Shown here one piece after another: positions 11,327 through 21,980 of a stretch of DNA of 29,903 nucleotides (positions are counted from its first letter, which is position 1; every line of letters starts with the position of its first letter). Source of the DNA: Lingula anatina (taxonomy: Eukaryota > Brachiopoda > Lingulata > Lingulida > Lingulidae). The position numbers were made by a program, and so were the translations under genes. The stretch spans positions 83,578 to 113,480 of the forward strand of contig NW_019775917.1 of NCBI RefSeq assembly GCF_001039355.2. Reading direction: 5' to 3'. Below the pieces are notes generated by a model that was not told the DNA's origin, ran no database searches, and saw only the letters and a program-made list of their open reading frames with translations.

Positions 11327-11787
11327 TGTGTGATGCTAAAAAATCAAAACAAAAAGGAAAATGTGATCATCAACGATTTTGACTGAGCAAAAAATATTTG
11401 TCAACTCGGTATATACATGTAGAACTAGTCCAAAGGTTGTTCTTTGTTCATACATAAAACACGAAGTTAACAATACAGTCCCCGTAGATTGCCTCAGATG
11501 TCTGCCTGTATAACATTGGGGTCTTTCAAAAGATAGAAATGGACAGAAATGGACCGATATAGACTTCTAGATACACAAAGCATAACGCTCTGGGGTCACA
11601 TTTAGGTTATACGTCGTAAAAATAAACTTGCTTCTGCGACAAAAAGATCTTATTCTACTTTTTAAAGGACCGTGTGCAAACTAGTTCTAGAACTCTTAAG
11701 TGCTACATACTAGTAGCTTGAATATTAAGACCTTATGAAACTGGTGGACACAGCTCACACATTTAAACGGGTTTCTTTTCAACTTAC

Positions 11788-11840
11788 ATATACATTCCTG
11801 TGCAATGTGCTCTCAGCTGGCGGCCGCCATCTTTGATTCG
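11788..11840 (-). other. Probable 5' non-coding exon of the FASTK-family gene
   Basis: On the minus strand a strong donor (TATAT/GTAAGT) ends an exon at 11788. The matching acceptor (TTTTTTAG) leaves only bases 11335-11327 of 5'UTR before the start codon. The exon includes the ATGGCGGC element and a five-codon upstream ORF (11830 to 11813). The 5' end is inferred to lie just upstream of 11833. Confidence 0.5.
11823..11833 (-). promoter_or_regulatory. TISU/YY1 element AAGATGGCGGC at the FASTK-family gene 5' end
   Basis: The minus strand reads AAAGATGGCGGCCGCC. This matches the TISU consensus SAASATGGCGGC except at its first base, and it is also a full YY1 site. TISU elements mark promoters with very short 5'UTRs and are enriched in genes for mitochondrial functions, which fits this gene. 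Unusually, the ATG here opens a reading frame of only five codons before TGA. Confidence 0.6.
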
Positions 11841-12004
11841 TTGCCTACAACAGCTTCTCTGACACAATCACATCTATCGCATTTTCATATTTAGCTGAAG
11901 ATTATAAGCCCCTGTAGGCCCTATTGCAAGAGCTCAATATCAATTAGGCAAAAACATTTTATTACATTTAACGCCATTTCACTGTAAATTAAAACAATAC
12001 AGTT

Positions 12005-12042
<38 letters not shown>

Positions 12043-13069
12043 TTTAATAACTTATCAACCAAATTGTTTTCCTGTACGATTAAAATCGTAATGGTGGATG
12101 TGAATGGGCTTTTTAGATGATTTTATACTTGAATAAGAACTTCTGACAATTTTTATTTACCATTAACGAGCTCATAGATTAAACCGTCTGTCGCCTGAGA
12201 AAAACCAAGTGTTTTGAGATAATCGTGGCCTCGACCGATATTGCCTTGATAAAGAGAGCCAATAAGAAACGTTTGATGCCGACTGCATCCAAGCTCACGT
12301 CCACACAGATTTTAAGGAAGTAAACACTGGGTTTACAACCAGAATAAAGCCCCCCCCCTCACTCAAAATACAGTTTTCTAAGATATTCTTAAATTAAAAT
12401 GAAACTTAACTTACACTCAATGCCACTAAGACTTTTCATCTAGCCTATTTGATTCCCCTTTTATTACTAATTGCAATTAGCGTAAGCGTTAGTCATTAAC
12501 TTTACAACAAAATTGCTCGAAGAATTGGTTGAATGGAATGATTTCGTTACAAATGTCAACTTTTCTTTCATGCAAAGTTTTAGAGTTGCAGACACAAAAT
12601 GTTTAATCACTAGACATGGAATAGAATCAGAAACACGGTACGGTTATATTGCGCATTTCCAGTGAATATTTCTTAATATGGTCCATGAAAATTAGCTCTA
12701 CTAAATAAAGATTCAATCAAAACAAAATCGCTTATAAATCTCCACGAAAGTTTACAATCAATTTCAAAATTCCATTCACATTTCTTTATTAAGACTAGTA
12801 TAGGCTACCCTGAGTGTCAGAGCAACGTAAAAGCTAGCTTGTTAATTATACCTTGTGATGGAGTCGCTTTTACTAGGTATTGCTGATATGGGATATATAT
12901 GAATCAAGATCGAGCTGGCAATACCGGAATCTAGAACCTAGGGTAGTACAGGCCTTCTGTACAAACAATCAATAGCGGGCGTGCCCATCACGTGCACGAT
13001 AAAGGCGCACGACGCAGCCACTAGTGCCACCAATCCTTACTGGGGGATTCTGAGGTCAAAACGTGTCTT
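11841..13069. other. Intergenic region between the divergent FASTK-family and FReD genes
   Basis: AT-rich, with an (AAT)n microsatellite at about 12006-12042, a C8 run near 12350 and a GC-richer patch near 12970-13020 containing a CACGTG E-box. I see no exon or RNA gene that I can support. Confidence 0.6.
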
Positions 13070-14389
13070 AACTGTTGTGGATTTTCTGGGTGTGGGTTTC
13101 TACTGTGTACAGAACTCTCCAAGTTTTAGAGATAATTAAAAACTCACAGATCAAAATTGAATGAAATCAAAAGTTAACCCAGCATGGTCTCATGTACTTC
13201 ATACTGCCCTTTCATTAAATAAGTGCTATCTTCTCGGCGAGATAATCATGCAGCAAGAGGAGTTTTTATTCTTTTTTCAAAAGTCACTTCGCCGCTATTG
13301 CTTTTCCCATTCATACATTTTATTTTTTTGCCCCCCCCCCACCCCTCTGCCTCTCAAGACTGTTCATTTGGTCAAACAGTGCTACCGGGGGAACTTTACA
13401 GTGGACATTTAAAAGATCAAAGACTACTCAAAATTAAAACCAAAAAGGTGTGAGTCGCTTCTCTATAAAGTCACAAGTGAAGTCAAATGTTTTCTCAGTG
13501 TAAAACAAAATAAAAATAAAGGCATCTGAAGCCTTCTAACTGGCCGTGCCGGGCAGGCTTATCAATAAAAACAATAGAACTTGAATTGATTCAGTATAGC
13601 TTTGCCGAAATAGCACCACGGGATATCACCTGTAAACCGCGTTCAGCAGAAAAAAATAATATGTTCTCAGCGGAATTATTTGTTTTTCTCAAAATTCGCA
13701 TCGTCGCAATTGCTTGTTAATACCACATGGGAGTTCCCAGTATCATCACTGAAGTCAGGACTTACCCGAAAAATATCACCTGTTGAAGCAAAATGGCAGT
13801 AGTTACTTCAAGGTGGTAAAGGTTGCCCAATCAACGCTCTTTTTCACAACTTATCTTCGTCAATCGATAGCTTTGAAATGCCCCTTAACCTTCTTTCCCA
13901 AGACGACGCACGAATTCGTGTCTTCCTCCTTCTGTTCGTGGGCTTTTCTCAAGAAGAAACACATATATATATAGCTGGCATCCACTCACTGACAACTTAT
14001 TCCAAAGACATGATGGCAACACTGCTCGTTTGGATGATTATTTCGTCTGCATACCACTTTGCTTTATCTATAAATTTGAATTTTAGTCCAAGGTAAGTAC
14101 AGTTTCAATATGAGCACACATATTTTATAGACTGAACATTTAATAGAAAACTTGAGCCCCATGAGGCAACCGTTTGGACACACAAAAATATTAATGGTTT
14201 TAAGTCTAATTGTTCCTACTGTTTGTCAGCCAGTGAAAGTAGGGCATATATTGTATAAACGAATTTGTCATCAATCAGTCTGTCGGTGTACATTATAACT
14301 TTACATTAAAATCAATATTGCTAATAATTTTAAGGAATCCTTAATTGAACAAAAGCATGTACTTCAACAGACCCCCAACCCCCCCCCCC
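13070..14389. repeat. Copy 1 of a ~1.32-kb near-identical direct duplication
   Basis: From AACTGTTGTGG to the poly-C before the gap, this is collinear with 14708-16028 at an offset of 1637-1638. By eye I find about seven substitutions and a C-run length difference. It contains a TATA box (13964-13973) and the signal-peptide exon. The low divergence and the N gap between the copies suggest two unmerged haplotypes, but a real recent duplication is possible. Confidence 0.95.
14010..14092 (+). CDS. Duplicate signal-peptide exon (copy 1) of the FReD gene
   Basis: Encodes [20 protein letters not shown] and a short tail, ending in a donor AG/GTAAGT. It is identical at protein level to the exon at 15647-15729; the only coding change I see is the synonymous CCA to CCT. 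It could be an alternative first exon that skips copy 2, or an artefact of haplotype duplication. Confidence 0.6.
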
Positions 14390-14707
14390 NNNNNNNNNNN
14401 NNNNNNNNNNNNNNNNNNNNNNNNNNNNNNNNNNNNNNNNNNNNNNNNNNNNNNNNNNNNNNNNNNNNNNNNNNNNNNNNNNNNNNNNNNNNNNNNNNNN
14501 NNNNNNNNNNNNNNNNNNNNNNNNNNNNNNNNNNNNNNNNNNNNNNNNNNNNNNNNNNNNNNNNNNNNNNNNNNNNNNNNNNNNNNNNNNNNNNNNNNNN
14601 NNNNNNNNNNNNNNNNNNNNNNNNNNNNNNNNNNNNNNNNNNNNNNNNNNNNNNNNNNNNNNNNNNNNNNNNNNNNNNNNNNNNNNNNNNNNNNNNNNNN
14701 NNNNNNN
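14390..14707. other. Assembly gap, 318 N
   Basis: Unknown sequence starting directly after a poly-C run. The open frames across it are artefacts of the N run. Confidence 1.
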
Positions 14708-16028
14708 AACTGTTGTGGATTTTCTGGGTGTGGGTTTCTACTGTGTACAGAACTCTCCAAGTTTTAGAGATAATTAAAAACTCACAGATCAAAATTGAAT
14801 GAAATCAAAAGTTAACCCAGCATGGTCTCATGTACTTCATACTGCCCTTTCATTAAATAAGTGCTATCTTCTCGGCGAGATAATCATGCAGCAAGAGGAG
14901 TTTTTATTCTTTTTTCAAAAGTCACTTCGCCGCTATTGCTTTTCCCATTCATACATTTTATTTTTTTGCCCCCCCCCACCCCTCTGCCTCTCAAGACTGT
15001 TCATTTGGTCAAACAGTGCTACCGGGGGAACTTTACAGTGGACATTTAAAAGATCAAAGACTACTCAAAATTAAAACCAAAAAGGTGTGAGTCGCTTCTC
15101 TATAAAGTCACAAGTGAAGTCAAATGTTTTCTCAGTGTAAAACAAAATAAAAATAAAGGCATCTGAAGCCTTCTAACTGGCCGTGCCGGGCAGGCTTATC
15201 AATAAAAACAATAGAACTTGAATTGATTCAGTATAGTTTTGCCGAAATAGAACCACCGGATATCACCTGTAAACCGCGTCCAGCAGAAAAAAATAATATG
15301 TTCTCAGCGGAATTATTTGTTTTTCTCAAAATTCGCATCGTCGCAATTGCTTCTTAATACCACATGGGAGTTCCCAGTATCATCACTGAAGTCAGGACTT
15401 ACCCGAAAAATATCACCTGTTGAAGCAAAATGGCAGTAGTTACTTCAAGGTGGTAAAGGTTGCCCAATCAACGCTCTTTTTCACAACTTATCTTCGTCAA
15501 TCGATAGCTTTGAAATGCCCCTTAACCTTCTTTCCCAAGACGACGCACGAATTCGTGTCTTCCTCCTTCTGTTCGTGGGCTTTTCTCAAGAAGAAACACA
15601 TATATATATAGCTGGCATCCACTCACTGACAACTTATTCCAAAGACATGATGGCAACACTGCTCGTTTGGATGATTATTTCGTCTGCATACCACTTTGCT
15701 TTATCTATAAATTTGAATTTTAGTCCTAGGTAAGTACAGTTTCAATATGAGCACACATATTTTATAGACTGAACATTTAATAGAAAACTTGAGCCCCATG
15801 AGGCAACCGTTTGGACACACAAAAATATTAATGGTTTTAAGTCTAATTGTTCCTACTGTTTGTCAGCCAGTGAAAGTAGGGCATATATTGTATAAACGAA
15901 TTTGTCATCAATCAGTCTGTCGGTGTACATTATAACTTTACATTAAAATCAATATTGCTAAAAATTTTAAGGAATCCTTAATTGAACAAAAGCATGTACT
16001 TCAACAGACCCCCAACCCCCCCCCCCCC
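14708..16028. repeat. Copy 2 of the ~1.32-kb duplication
   Basis: Matches 13070-14389. It ends in C13, where the sequence continues into A19 and G9, a segment not present after copy 1 because of the gap. It carries the first exon that leads into the rest of the FReD gene. Confidence 0.95.
15601..15610 (+). promoter_or_regulatory. Candidate TATA box of the FReD gene
   Basis: TATATATATA followed by AGCTGGCATCCACTCACTG lies 37 bp before the start ATG. The identical element is at 13964-13973 in copy 1. With this TATA the 5'UTR would be very short. Confidence 0.4.
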
Positions 16029-17042
16029 AAAAAAAAAAAAAAAAAAAGGGGGGGGGCTGTTACATTGTACAAAAAAACCAAATATATTGGCAATAGCGAT
16101 GTCAACGTACTGCATCAGTTGCGTTCAGTCCCATATCACACATTGTTTTTTAAATTATTTTTTCCATATATGTAACAATCACCTTTTAAACTAGCCTAGG
16201 AACACCGACCACAACCTGCACCCAGCAATGCGGCAGTGAACTGAAGTATATGGAATATAGACTCCAGACGCTCGATGACAAATATCAGCAATTGGCTGAC
16301 AAAGTGACAAAAATTACGGCACCACCTCGTAAGTAGTTTTGTTGTCATGAATTTGTAGTATAAAGGAGCTTAAAAAGGTCTATACCTGTTAGTTTAGCTT
16401 ATTCTAAAAATTGTGTATTGGATATTTTAAATGTGTAGTATGGTAATGCCTCTGTTCTTAGAACAGAATGTGAAGTCGTTATATTCTGTTTAACAGTCCA
16501 CAGACTGGAAAACCTCCACAAACAATGCTTAGGTTTCTTGTGTGCGGACGGGTTTCGGTAAAGAACCATTCCCACATACATTTGGATCCTTCTATCTCCC
16601 TGGGGAGTCTCACTAAATTGCTATAAACTTAAGCAGGAAAACTGGAAAAGCCTGCATGAACAACCGAGTCCAGTCGACTCAAAAACGTGAATGCCAAATT
16701 AGCCTTATAGACCTTCCTATTGGTTAGAAGGTATAACTTAAGCCGGAAATACAAAGAGTTTTGCTTTTTACTGACGACTTCCAAAAATTTGGCACTTTTA
16801 ATGTGGTTAACGCCCCTCAATATTTATTCATTTATACTTCTTTTAGCAATCTATATCTAGATTAATCTGTAAATTACACCCGCGAAAATGGAAATAGTTT
16901 GAAACGATATCGAGTGACACCTTCAAGACTAATGAGGGAAAAACTCTCAAAAACGCATTAAAGATCTATTTTAAAATTGCACGTCATTTTTTCATCAAAG
17001 GACAGATATTGATCGTAATTATACAGCAAAAAATAAATAAAA

Positions 17043-17074
<32 letters not shown>

Positions 17075-18311
17075 AAAAATCAAACAAGTTTATTTCCTAC
17101 TTCCTTCTCACAGGCCTTTATTGGATCACTCTGTCCTTGAAACTAGCAATGATGAAGATAATAACCTGACCGTTCAAGTATGCGCGCGCATATACAGTAT
17201 AGCTACTGCAACTAAAAACTACTGAATTTTACATGAACTGATGATAGCGACATTGCGTTAGTTGTGACTGTGCGACTGACTTATTGCTGTCAACAACATA
17301 AAGAGATGAGAGATATAAGAGAGATTGTTGCAAATTCAATAAAGATAATACATGTATATCACATAACATACCTGTGGTATACTTAAATTTTTAATTATTG
17401 CATGCTTTACTGAATATTAGTTTCGCATGGACTAATGACTCTCCAAGACAAAGATGGTAATGAGCTCAACACACAAGACAATTAAGATATTAGAAATAGT
17501 CGAAGAATTATATGGAGAGCTTTTTGACAGTAACAAAGGAGTATTATTCCTAACTTCAGCATATGATCTCCCAGATATAACAGCTTAAAAAATAGAAGTA
17601 GCAAGGTGCTTATATCTGAGAAAAAATACCAGCAGCATGGGCAAATTCTGATAACATCATACTGTTCAAAAAGAGTAATAGGAGAGACACTAAGAGACAC
17701 TAAGAGCTTCAGATCCGTCTGCTTATTATCTACCCTGTATAAGATTTATACTATGATCTTGACTCAAAAGCTTACTTGCCTGGATGAAGCACAGCCATAC
17801 GAACAAGGGTCTGCTTGATTTTATGGGGAATGAAATATGAGGAGTGCTATGAACTCCAATGCCCTAAGGTAATTAATTATTATTATTATTTTTTTTTTGC
17901 TCGTTATAAAGATAAAACACTCGAAAATGTTTTGCTGTTTTTTTCTGTTAACAGCGCAAGGCAAGGACTGTGCAGAGCTGTATCATAAAGGGGTAAGGAT
18001 CAGCGGCGTGTACACCATCATTCTCAGTAAAACTGGAAAAAAACTTGATGTCTACTGCGATATGAAGACCGACGGCGGTGGCTGGACGGTACGATTGTAC
18101 ATTTCTATAAAAATAATCTTTGATAATTAGACCTGAAATATTCAGTCCCAATGCGTTCACCAGCTTAACATGGTGCATTAATAAGACCTTCATTTGTGAG
18201 CTTTTATTTGTCGCAAAAGAGATACAATTGCATGTAGCCATTTTTTTCTCATTCTATTTGAATCATATAGGAAATGGACATTAGATATTCATATTACATA
18301 ACATATTTTGC

Positions 18312-18343
<32 letters not shown>

Positions 18344-18497
18344 CGATGATTTACCATTCAGGTGTTCCAAAGACGAATGGACGGAACTGTGGACTTCTAC
18401 AGAAACTGGCAGAACTATAAATATGGCTTTGGGAATCTGAACACTGAATTCTGGTTAGGTAGGTTATATAGGTTATGCAATAGACTTCATGCAAAAA

Positions 18498-18554
<57 letters not shown>

Positions 18555-20785
18555 CGCAGTTGGGAACGTTGTCAGTGCCCATATTTTAATGCAGGGCCAT
18601 ACTGGCAGACTAGGGAGGGGGTGCGGATGCCCAGTCCCAGATATATTCCAATGAAACTTTGGAGATCTTTATATAGGGTAAAACTTTCTCCTTCTCTAAG
18701 TCCGTCAGAAGTATCTTAATTACTTCTCCTTAAGCTAGCGTTTAAATAAATATCACAGGCGGTACAAATAAACTGTAAGCATGCATGTCTGGTAGGCCTT
18801 CATCAGGTGCCATCAAAAGTTTTCCCAGCCTGCGCCCTGTAATCGTAATCGTTATTTGTGGTGGTGTTCGTCTTATTAGACCTCAGATGACGATAAACTC
18901 TGTATGAATTAGAGATAATTTATACCCAAATCTATCGAGTTATGTTGCTCAGTGTTTCAAGGAAAACGTTTCTTTTTATTTATTTATTTATTTATTTTTT
19001 TTGTTTGTTTGTTAAATTGTCACAATTATTGCTACACGGACATCGCTATATATAAATGTCAGGTGCGGCTACGTGAAATAATCAGTTTTAAGAGTTTTGC
19101 ACTTTTAGTCAAAAGGAGATGCGCTAATGTTTGTGCCATATATTTTTGGACTAAGCACATGACGTTTAAGTGTAAGTAGCCGTTCTGTACCTGAACACTA
19201 GCATCCGTGCGTAATAATTACTGGTTACTTGCAGGAAATGACAATATCTACTTCTTGACCACCCAAGATAAGTATGAACTCCGAGTGGACATGCAGGACG
19301 CCCAGGGGTCCAGTCGATATGCGCAATATCACAGCTTTGCCATAGGGTCTGAGGCTGACAAATACAGGCTTGCAGTCAGAGGTCATTCTGGCACAGCTGG
19401 TAAGTTATATTCTAGCACACCCGGTTTCGATAAGATATGAGCTCTATTGGTTGGATATGATATCTACCATTTACTTTTAGATAACTTTTTATGGCAATTA
19501 CAGTATAATACCAATGCCTTGCGCCTTAAATAAAATCGTATCATTCTGGAAAGTTTTTTGAGGATATCGTTGAGACCAAGCTTATACAGTAGACCCTGGC
19601 CAAGACGTTAGTAAAAAGCAACATAAACTGCAAAAACATTGTACAGTATACGCTGAAAATTCATTGTAACATTAGCAAATTTTAACTGATATTAAGAAGT
19701 AAAAATATTACCAGACTCAAAAACATTTGTTACTCATGCAATGTGTTACAGAGATAACAACCCTTTATATTAAATTCATAATTTTACAATAAATGCATTG
19801 TTAACAACATATCATATCACAACTATTCTGAGATTTGTGTTGCCATGGGACCACGTGGACCTTCATGCATAATTGACTTCCCTCTGAAATTATATCTTAC
19901 GAAATTATTACCGAAAAAAATCGAATAACTCTGTATGTCGGAACGAATTCATTAACAGTTGAAAAGTAAGCAGGAAAATCGTCGTGCACCCTAGGAAAAT
20001 CCGTTTTATTGCCCCTTTCTCGCCAAAATGAAGAGATGCTATCCCTTAAATATTGTACATGTATTATCATTATTCATAGCAAATGGAACTGTTACTTACG
20101 ATAACCATGTTTTAACATACATTAAATGTAGGTGATATTAGATGCTGCCCATTTATATCCTCGACTCGCATAGACAAGCAGGGACGATTTTTAAAATGTC
20201 AGTTGAGTTAATACAGGCCCGTAGCCAGCAATTACAGAGTGGGGAGGGGGGGGGGTTCGTTTTCTGAAAATGTGGACCTTTAACTATAAAAGTACAAGTA
20301 CATAGGTCAAATTTTACCCAGAGTGGACCTTTTCCCAGCAAAAAGGGTAGGTCTTTCGAACCCCCCGACCCCCCCTGACTACGGGCCTCTAATATCATCA
20401 TTCTCAGTAAACTGGAAAAAAACTTGGATGTCTAAGTGCTTTCTGAGAAGACTGACAGCGGTGGCTGTATGGTACGATTGTACTTAAAACTATATCCAAA
20501 ATTTTAGGTGACGACCTCACTGGCCATAACGGTTTGCGTTTTTCTACCAAAGACAATGACAATGATAACAGCGGCGGTAGTTGCTCTCAGACCTTTAAGG
20601 GAGCTTGGTGGTATGGGTCATGCCACGGGTCCAATCTTAATGGTATGTACTATCTTGGAGACCACTCTTCCTATGCGGACGGCGTGGGCTGGGCTAGCTT
20701 CAGAGGCAGGTACCACTCCCTTAGGAGGACTGAAATGAAGATTCGCCCTCAGGGTTTTAAAGGTTCTACCATAGCCGTTGGATGA
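15647..20785 (+). CDS. Secreted coiled-coil fibrinogen-related (FReD) protein, 6 coding exons, 296 aa
   Basis: Exons are 15647-15729, 16195-16328, 17955-18088, 18362-18458, 19235-19399 and 20508-20785. All junctions are GT-AG and in phase, giving 891 nt and 296 aa ending in TGA. Residues 1-20 are a signal peptide. C36-X3-C40 precedes a short coiled coil (44-68) with L, M, L, L, Y, L, V and I at alternating 3/4 spacing. Residues about 77-286 form a complete FReD: C78/C107 and C230/C243 match the two conserved disulfides. GGGWT (113-117), FWLG (147-150), the Asp-rich calcium loop (220-224) and CHGSNLNG (243-250) are all present. These features resemble ficolin and tachylectin-5 domains that bind acetylated sugars, so a secreted, oligomeric recognition lectin is likely. 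The ligand is inferred. The exon 2 acceptor is chosen at CTAG/CC (16194) because the nearby alternative at 16199 breaks the frame. There is no Ig or collagen region, so it is not a classic snail FREP or a vertebrate ficolin. Introns carry LINE, MITE and pseudo-exon sequences. Confidence 0.9.
16016..16056. repeat. C13-A19-G9 mononucleotide triplet, potential hairpin
   Basis: Thirteen C, nineteen A and nine G in direct succession. The C and G runs can pair around an A loop. The N gap in copy 1 begins at the equivalent C run, which suggests that sequencing or assembly failed here. Confidence 0.9.
17027..17078. repeat. (AAAT)n microsatellite in FReD intron
   Basis: About ten AAAT units with small interruptions at both ends. 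Confidence 0.9.
17463..17817 (+). pseudogene. RTE-like non-LTR retrotransposon reverse transcriptase relic
   Basis: Several frames show reverse-transcriptase pieces in the right order. [13 protein letters not shown] and DLPDITA come first, followed by an in-frame stop (17585-17587). Then comes [12 protein letters not shown], a frame change, and then [20 protein letters not shown] with LDEAQPYEQ. These match the linker and RT block 1-2 region of RTE/BovB-type LINEs. The region between DLPDITA and WANSD, normally holding the GKAPGPDG motif, is deleted. It is dead, 5' and 3' truncated, and lies in intron 2 of the FReD gene in the sense orientation. Confidence 0.75.
18317..18343. repeat. Poly-A run just before FReD exon 4
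   Basis: About 27 A in a row, ending about 18 bp before the acceptor of exon 4. As a purine tract it is an unusual neighbour for a 3' splice site; the pyrimidine-rich part is only ATTTACCATTCAG. Confidence 0.85.
18493..18553. repeat. (AAAT)15 microsatellite in FReD intron
   Basis: Perfect AAAT units over about 60 bp, starting 35 bp after the exon 4 donor. Confidence 0.95.
19740..20060. repeat. Diverged dispersed repeat, copy A
   Basis: Shares collinear blocks with about 25340-25700: GAGATAACAACCC versus GTGATAATAACTC; TTTACAATAAATGCATTG versus TTCACAATAAAAACAATG; GACCACGTGGACC versus GACCACGTGACC; GGAAAATCGTCGTG versus GGAAAATTGTTGTT; AGGAAAATCCGTTTTATTG versus AGGAAAATTCATTTTTTGG. An alignment by eye suggests a moderately diverged interspersed family of unknown class. 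Confidence 0.5.
20214..20388. mobile_element. hAT-like MITE in the last FReD intron
   Basis: A ~175-bp unit with ends CAGGCCCGTAGCCAG and CTGACTACGGGCCT. The terminal inverted repeat is about 11-14 bp. Subterminal G-rich and C-rich tracts (GGGGAGGGGGGGGGG near the left, CCCCCCGACCCCCCC near the right) extend the foldback. The left junction TTAATA/CAGG is the same as that of the element at 8593. No coding capacity. Confidence 0.65.
20396..20490 (+). pseudogene. Decayed copy of FReD exon 3 (3' half) inside the last intron
   Basis: TCATTCTCAGTAAACTGG through GGTACGATTGTACTT matches the 3' half of exon 3 plus its donor and the first intron bases (18015-18105). It has a one-base loss after AGTAAA, a TAA stop where TAC-TGC stood, loss of the conserved Cys, and TGG-ACG changed to TGT-ATG. 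It starts within about 8 bp of the MITE's right end. Confidence 0.85.
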
Positions 20786-21060
20786 GGGTACATGTACCAA
20801 ACTCAACAACCTCACGCATATTCCACGCGTTATTTAGTATAGGTTCCTTTCTTGCTTTCGAATGTTATCTTTTTCCAATAATATTGTTAACCATAAACGC
20901 GTATTTTGATAGTAACATGTATACCGTTATCATGCAACCGAGAAATAATCTTTTGAAGTGTCTTACCAAATCTGTGAAAAAGCCGTGATGCTTCTGGATG
21001 GACATGCTGTGTTTGAGTTCCATCCGATCAATGTCACCACAATAGAAATTGTTTGCTTGG

Positions 21061-21066
21061 AATAAA
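21061..21066 (+). terminator. Poly(A) signal of the FReD gene
   Basis: AATAAA 276 bases after the TGA stop. The duplicate UTR at 22759-23240 keeps it at 23037-23042. Confidence 0.55.
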
Positions 21067-21361
21067 ATTACGCGAAATTAGCAATACTCGTGTTAACCAC
21101 AACCGAAGCCACAGGTATTTTCTTTTACAATATGTGACTTATGTCTTCTCGCAATTTTAAATGATATTTGTTGGTTCCATTCAGCACAATTTGGGTTGTA
21201 TGGGTTGTATTCTGTTAAATATTTGCCGGGTAAAATCCGCAACATATCTACTACGCATCCGCCATAGAGTCACCTTGTAGGGGAGTCAGATTTTCATGGT
21301 ACACTGGTTCAATTTTAGGGGGATTAAAATATGGGGTGTTCCAAAGTAACTCTTTTTGGAT

Positions 21362-21530
21362 CCGTTATAAAAATAAGACACTCGCTGTGAAATTGCTTTG
21401 CTGTTCTTTTCTGTTAATAACACAAGGAAAGGGCTGTGCAGAGCTGTGTCATAAAGGGGTAAGGATTAGTGGCGTGTATACCAGCATTCTCAGTAAAACT
21501 TGATGTCTACTACGATATGAAGACCGACGG
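21362..21530 (+). pseudogene. Decayed second copy of FReD exon 3 with upstream intron
   Basis: Matches 17900-18078, including intron sequence (CGTTATAAAAATAAGACACTCG) before the exon. The acceptor is lost: TTAACAG has become TTAATAACACA. An 11-base deletion between two AAAACT direct repeats shifts the frame, and the exon's second conserved Cys codon TGC is TAC. Similarity ends within the GGC-GGT-GGC-TGG motif. Because it includes intron sequence it arose by DNA duplication, not retroposition. Confidence 0.88.
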
Positions 21531-21980
21531 GGCTCTCTGAACTCCTTCTTTCAACCATCAACAACTGTCTGCTTCTGAGATTCATAAAGCCAACGTCTTC
21601 CTCGGTCTTCCTCTCTGTTAGTAGTGTTATTTATCTTTGGGTTTAGGGGGTTGGGGCAAGACTAAGAAATCTTGACAACATTTAACGGGGGCCCTTATTA
21701 ACCTTACTGCAATTATGTAATAAAGAAGAGCACAACCTTAGTACACTTATATAATAACCTAAGTTTTCTCGTTAATTTATACTTATTACAATTATCCACA
21801 TGCACTCACGATTAATACTGTGCTAGTAAGTGCGCTCAGGTTCCGATTTGCCGTACGGTTTGGCGGAAACTGCTCAAAATCTAATAACAGTAAAGTCCCG
21901 TATGAGTTACACGTGTCGGGCGATTGGGCGGGTGGACATTTACTACACTGGCATTATGCAATCCCTGTATTCGAACAAAG
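21531..21980. other. Spacer between FReD fragments, no feature seen
   Basis: No similarity to FReD exons 4 or 5, no other exon and no repeat that I can support. Confidence 0.5.

Noticed and set aside
13783-13974. Open frame upstream of the signal-peptide exon considered as the real N-terminus
   Set aside because: It precedes the candidate TATA box, ends in a stop, and lacks a signal peptide or donor.
14341-14792. Open frames across the gap
   Set aside because: They are mostly unknown residues from the N run.
18594-18660. CAGGGCCATACTGGCAG as a possible hAT terminal repeat
   Set aside because: No matching inverted partner found nearby.
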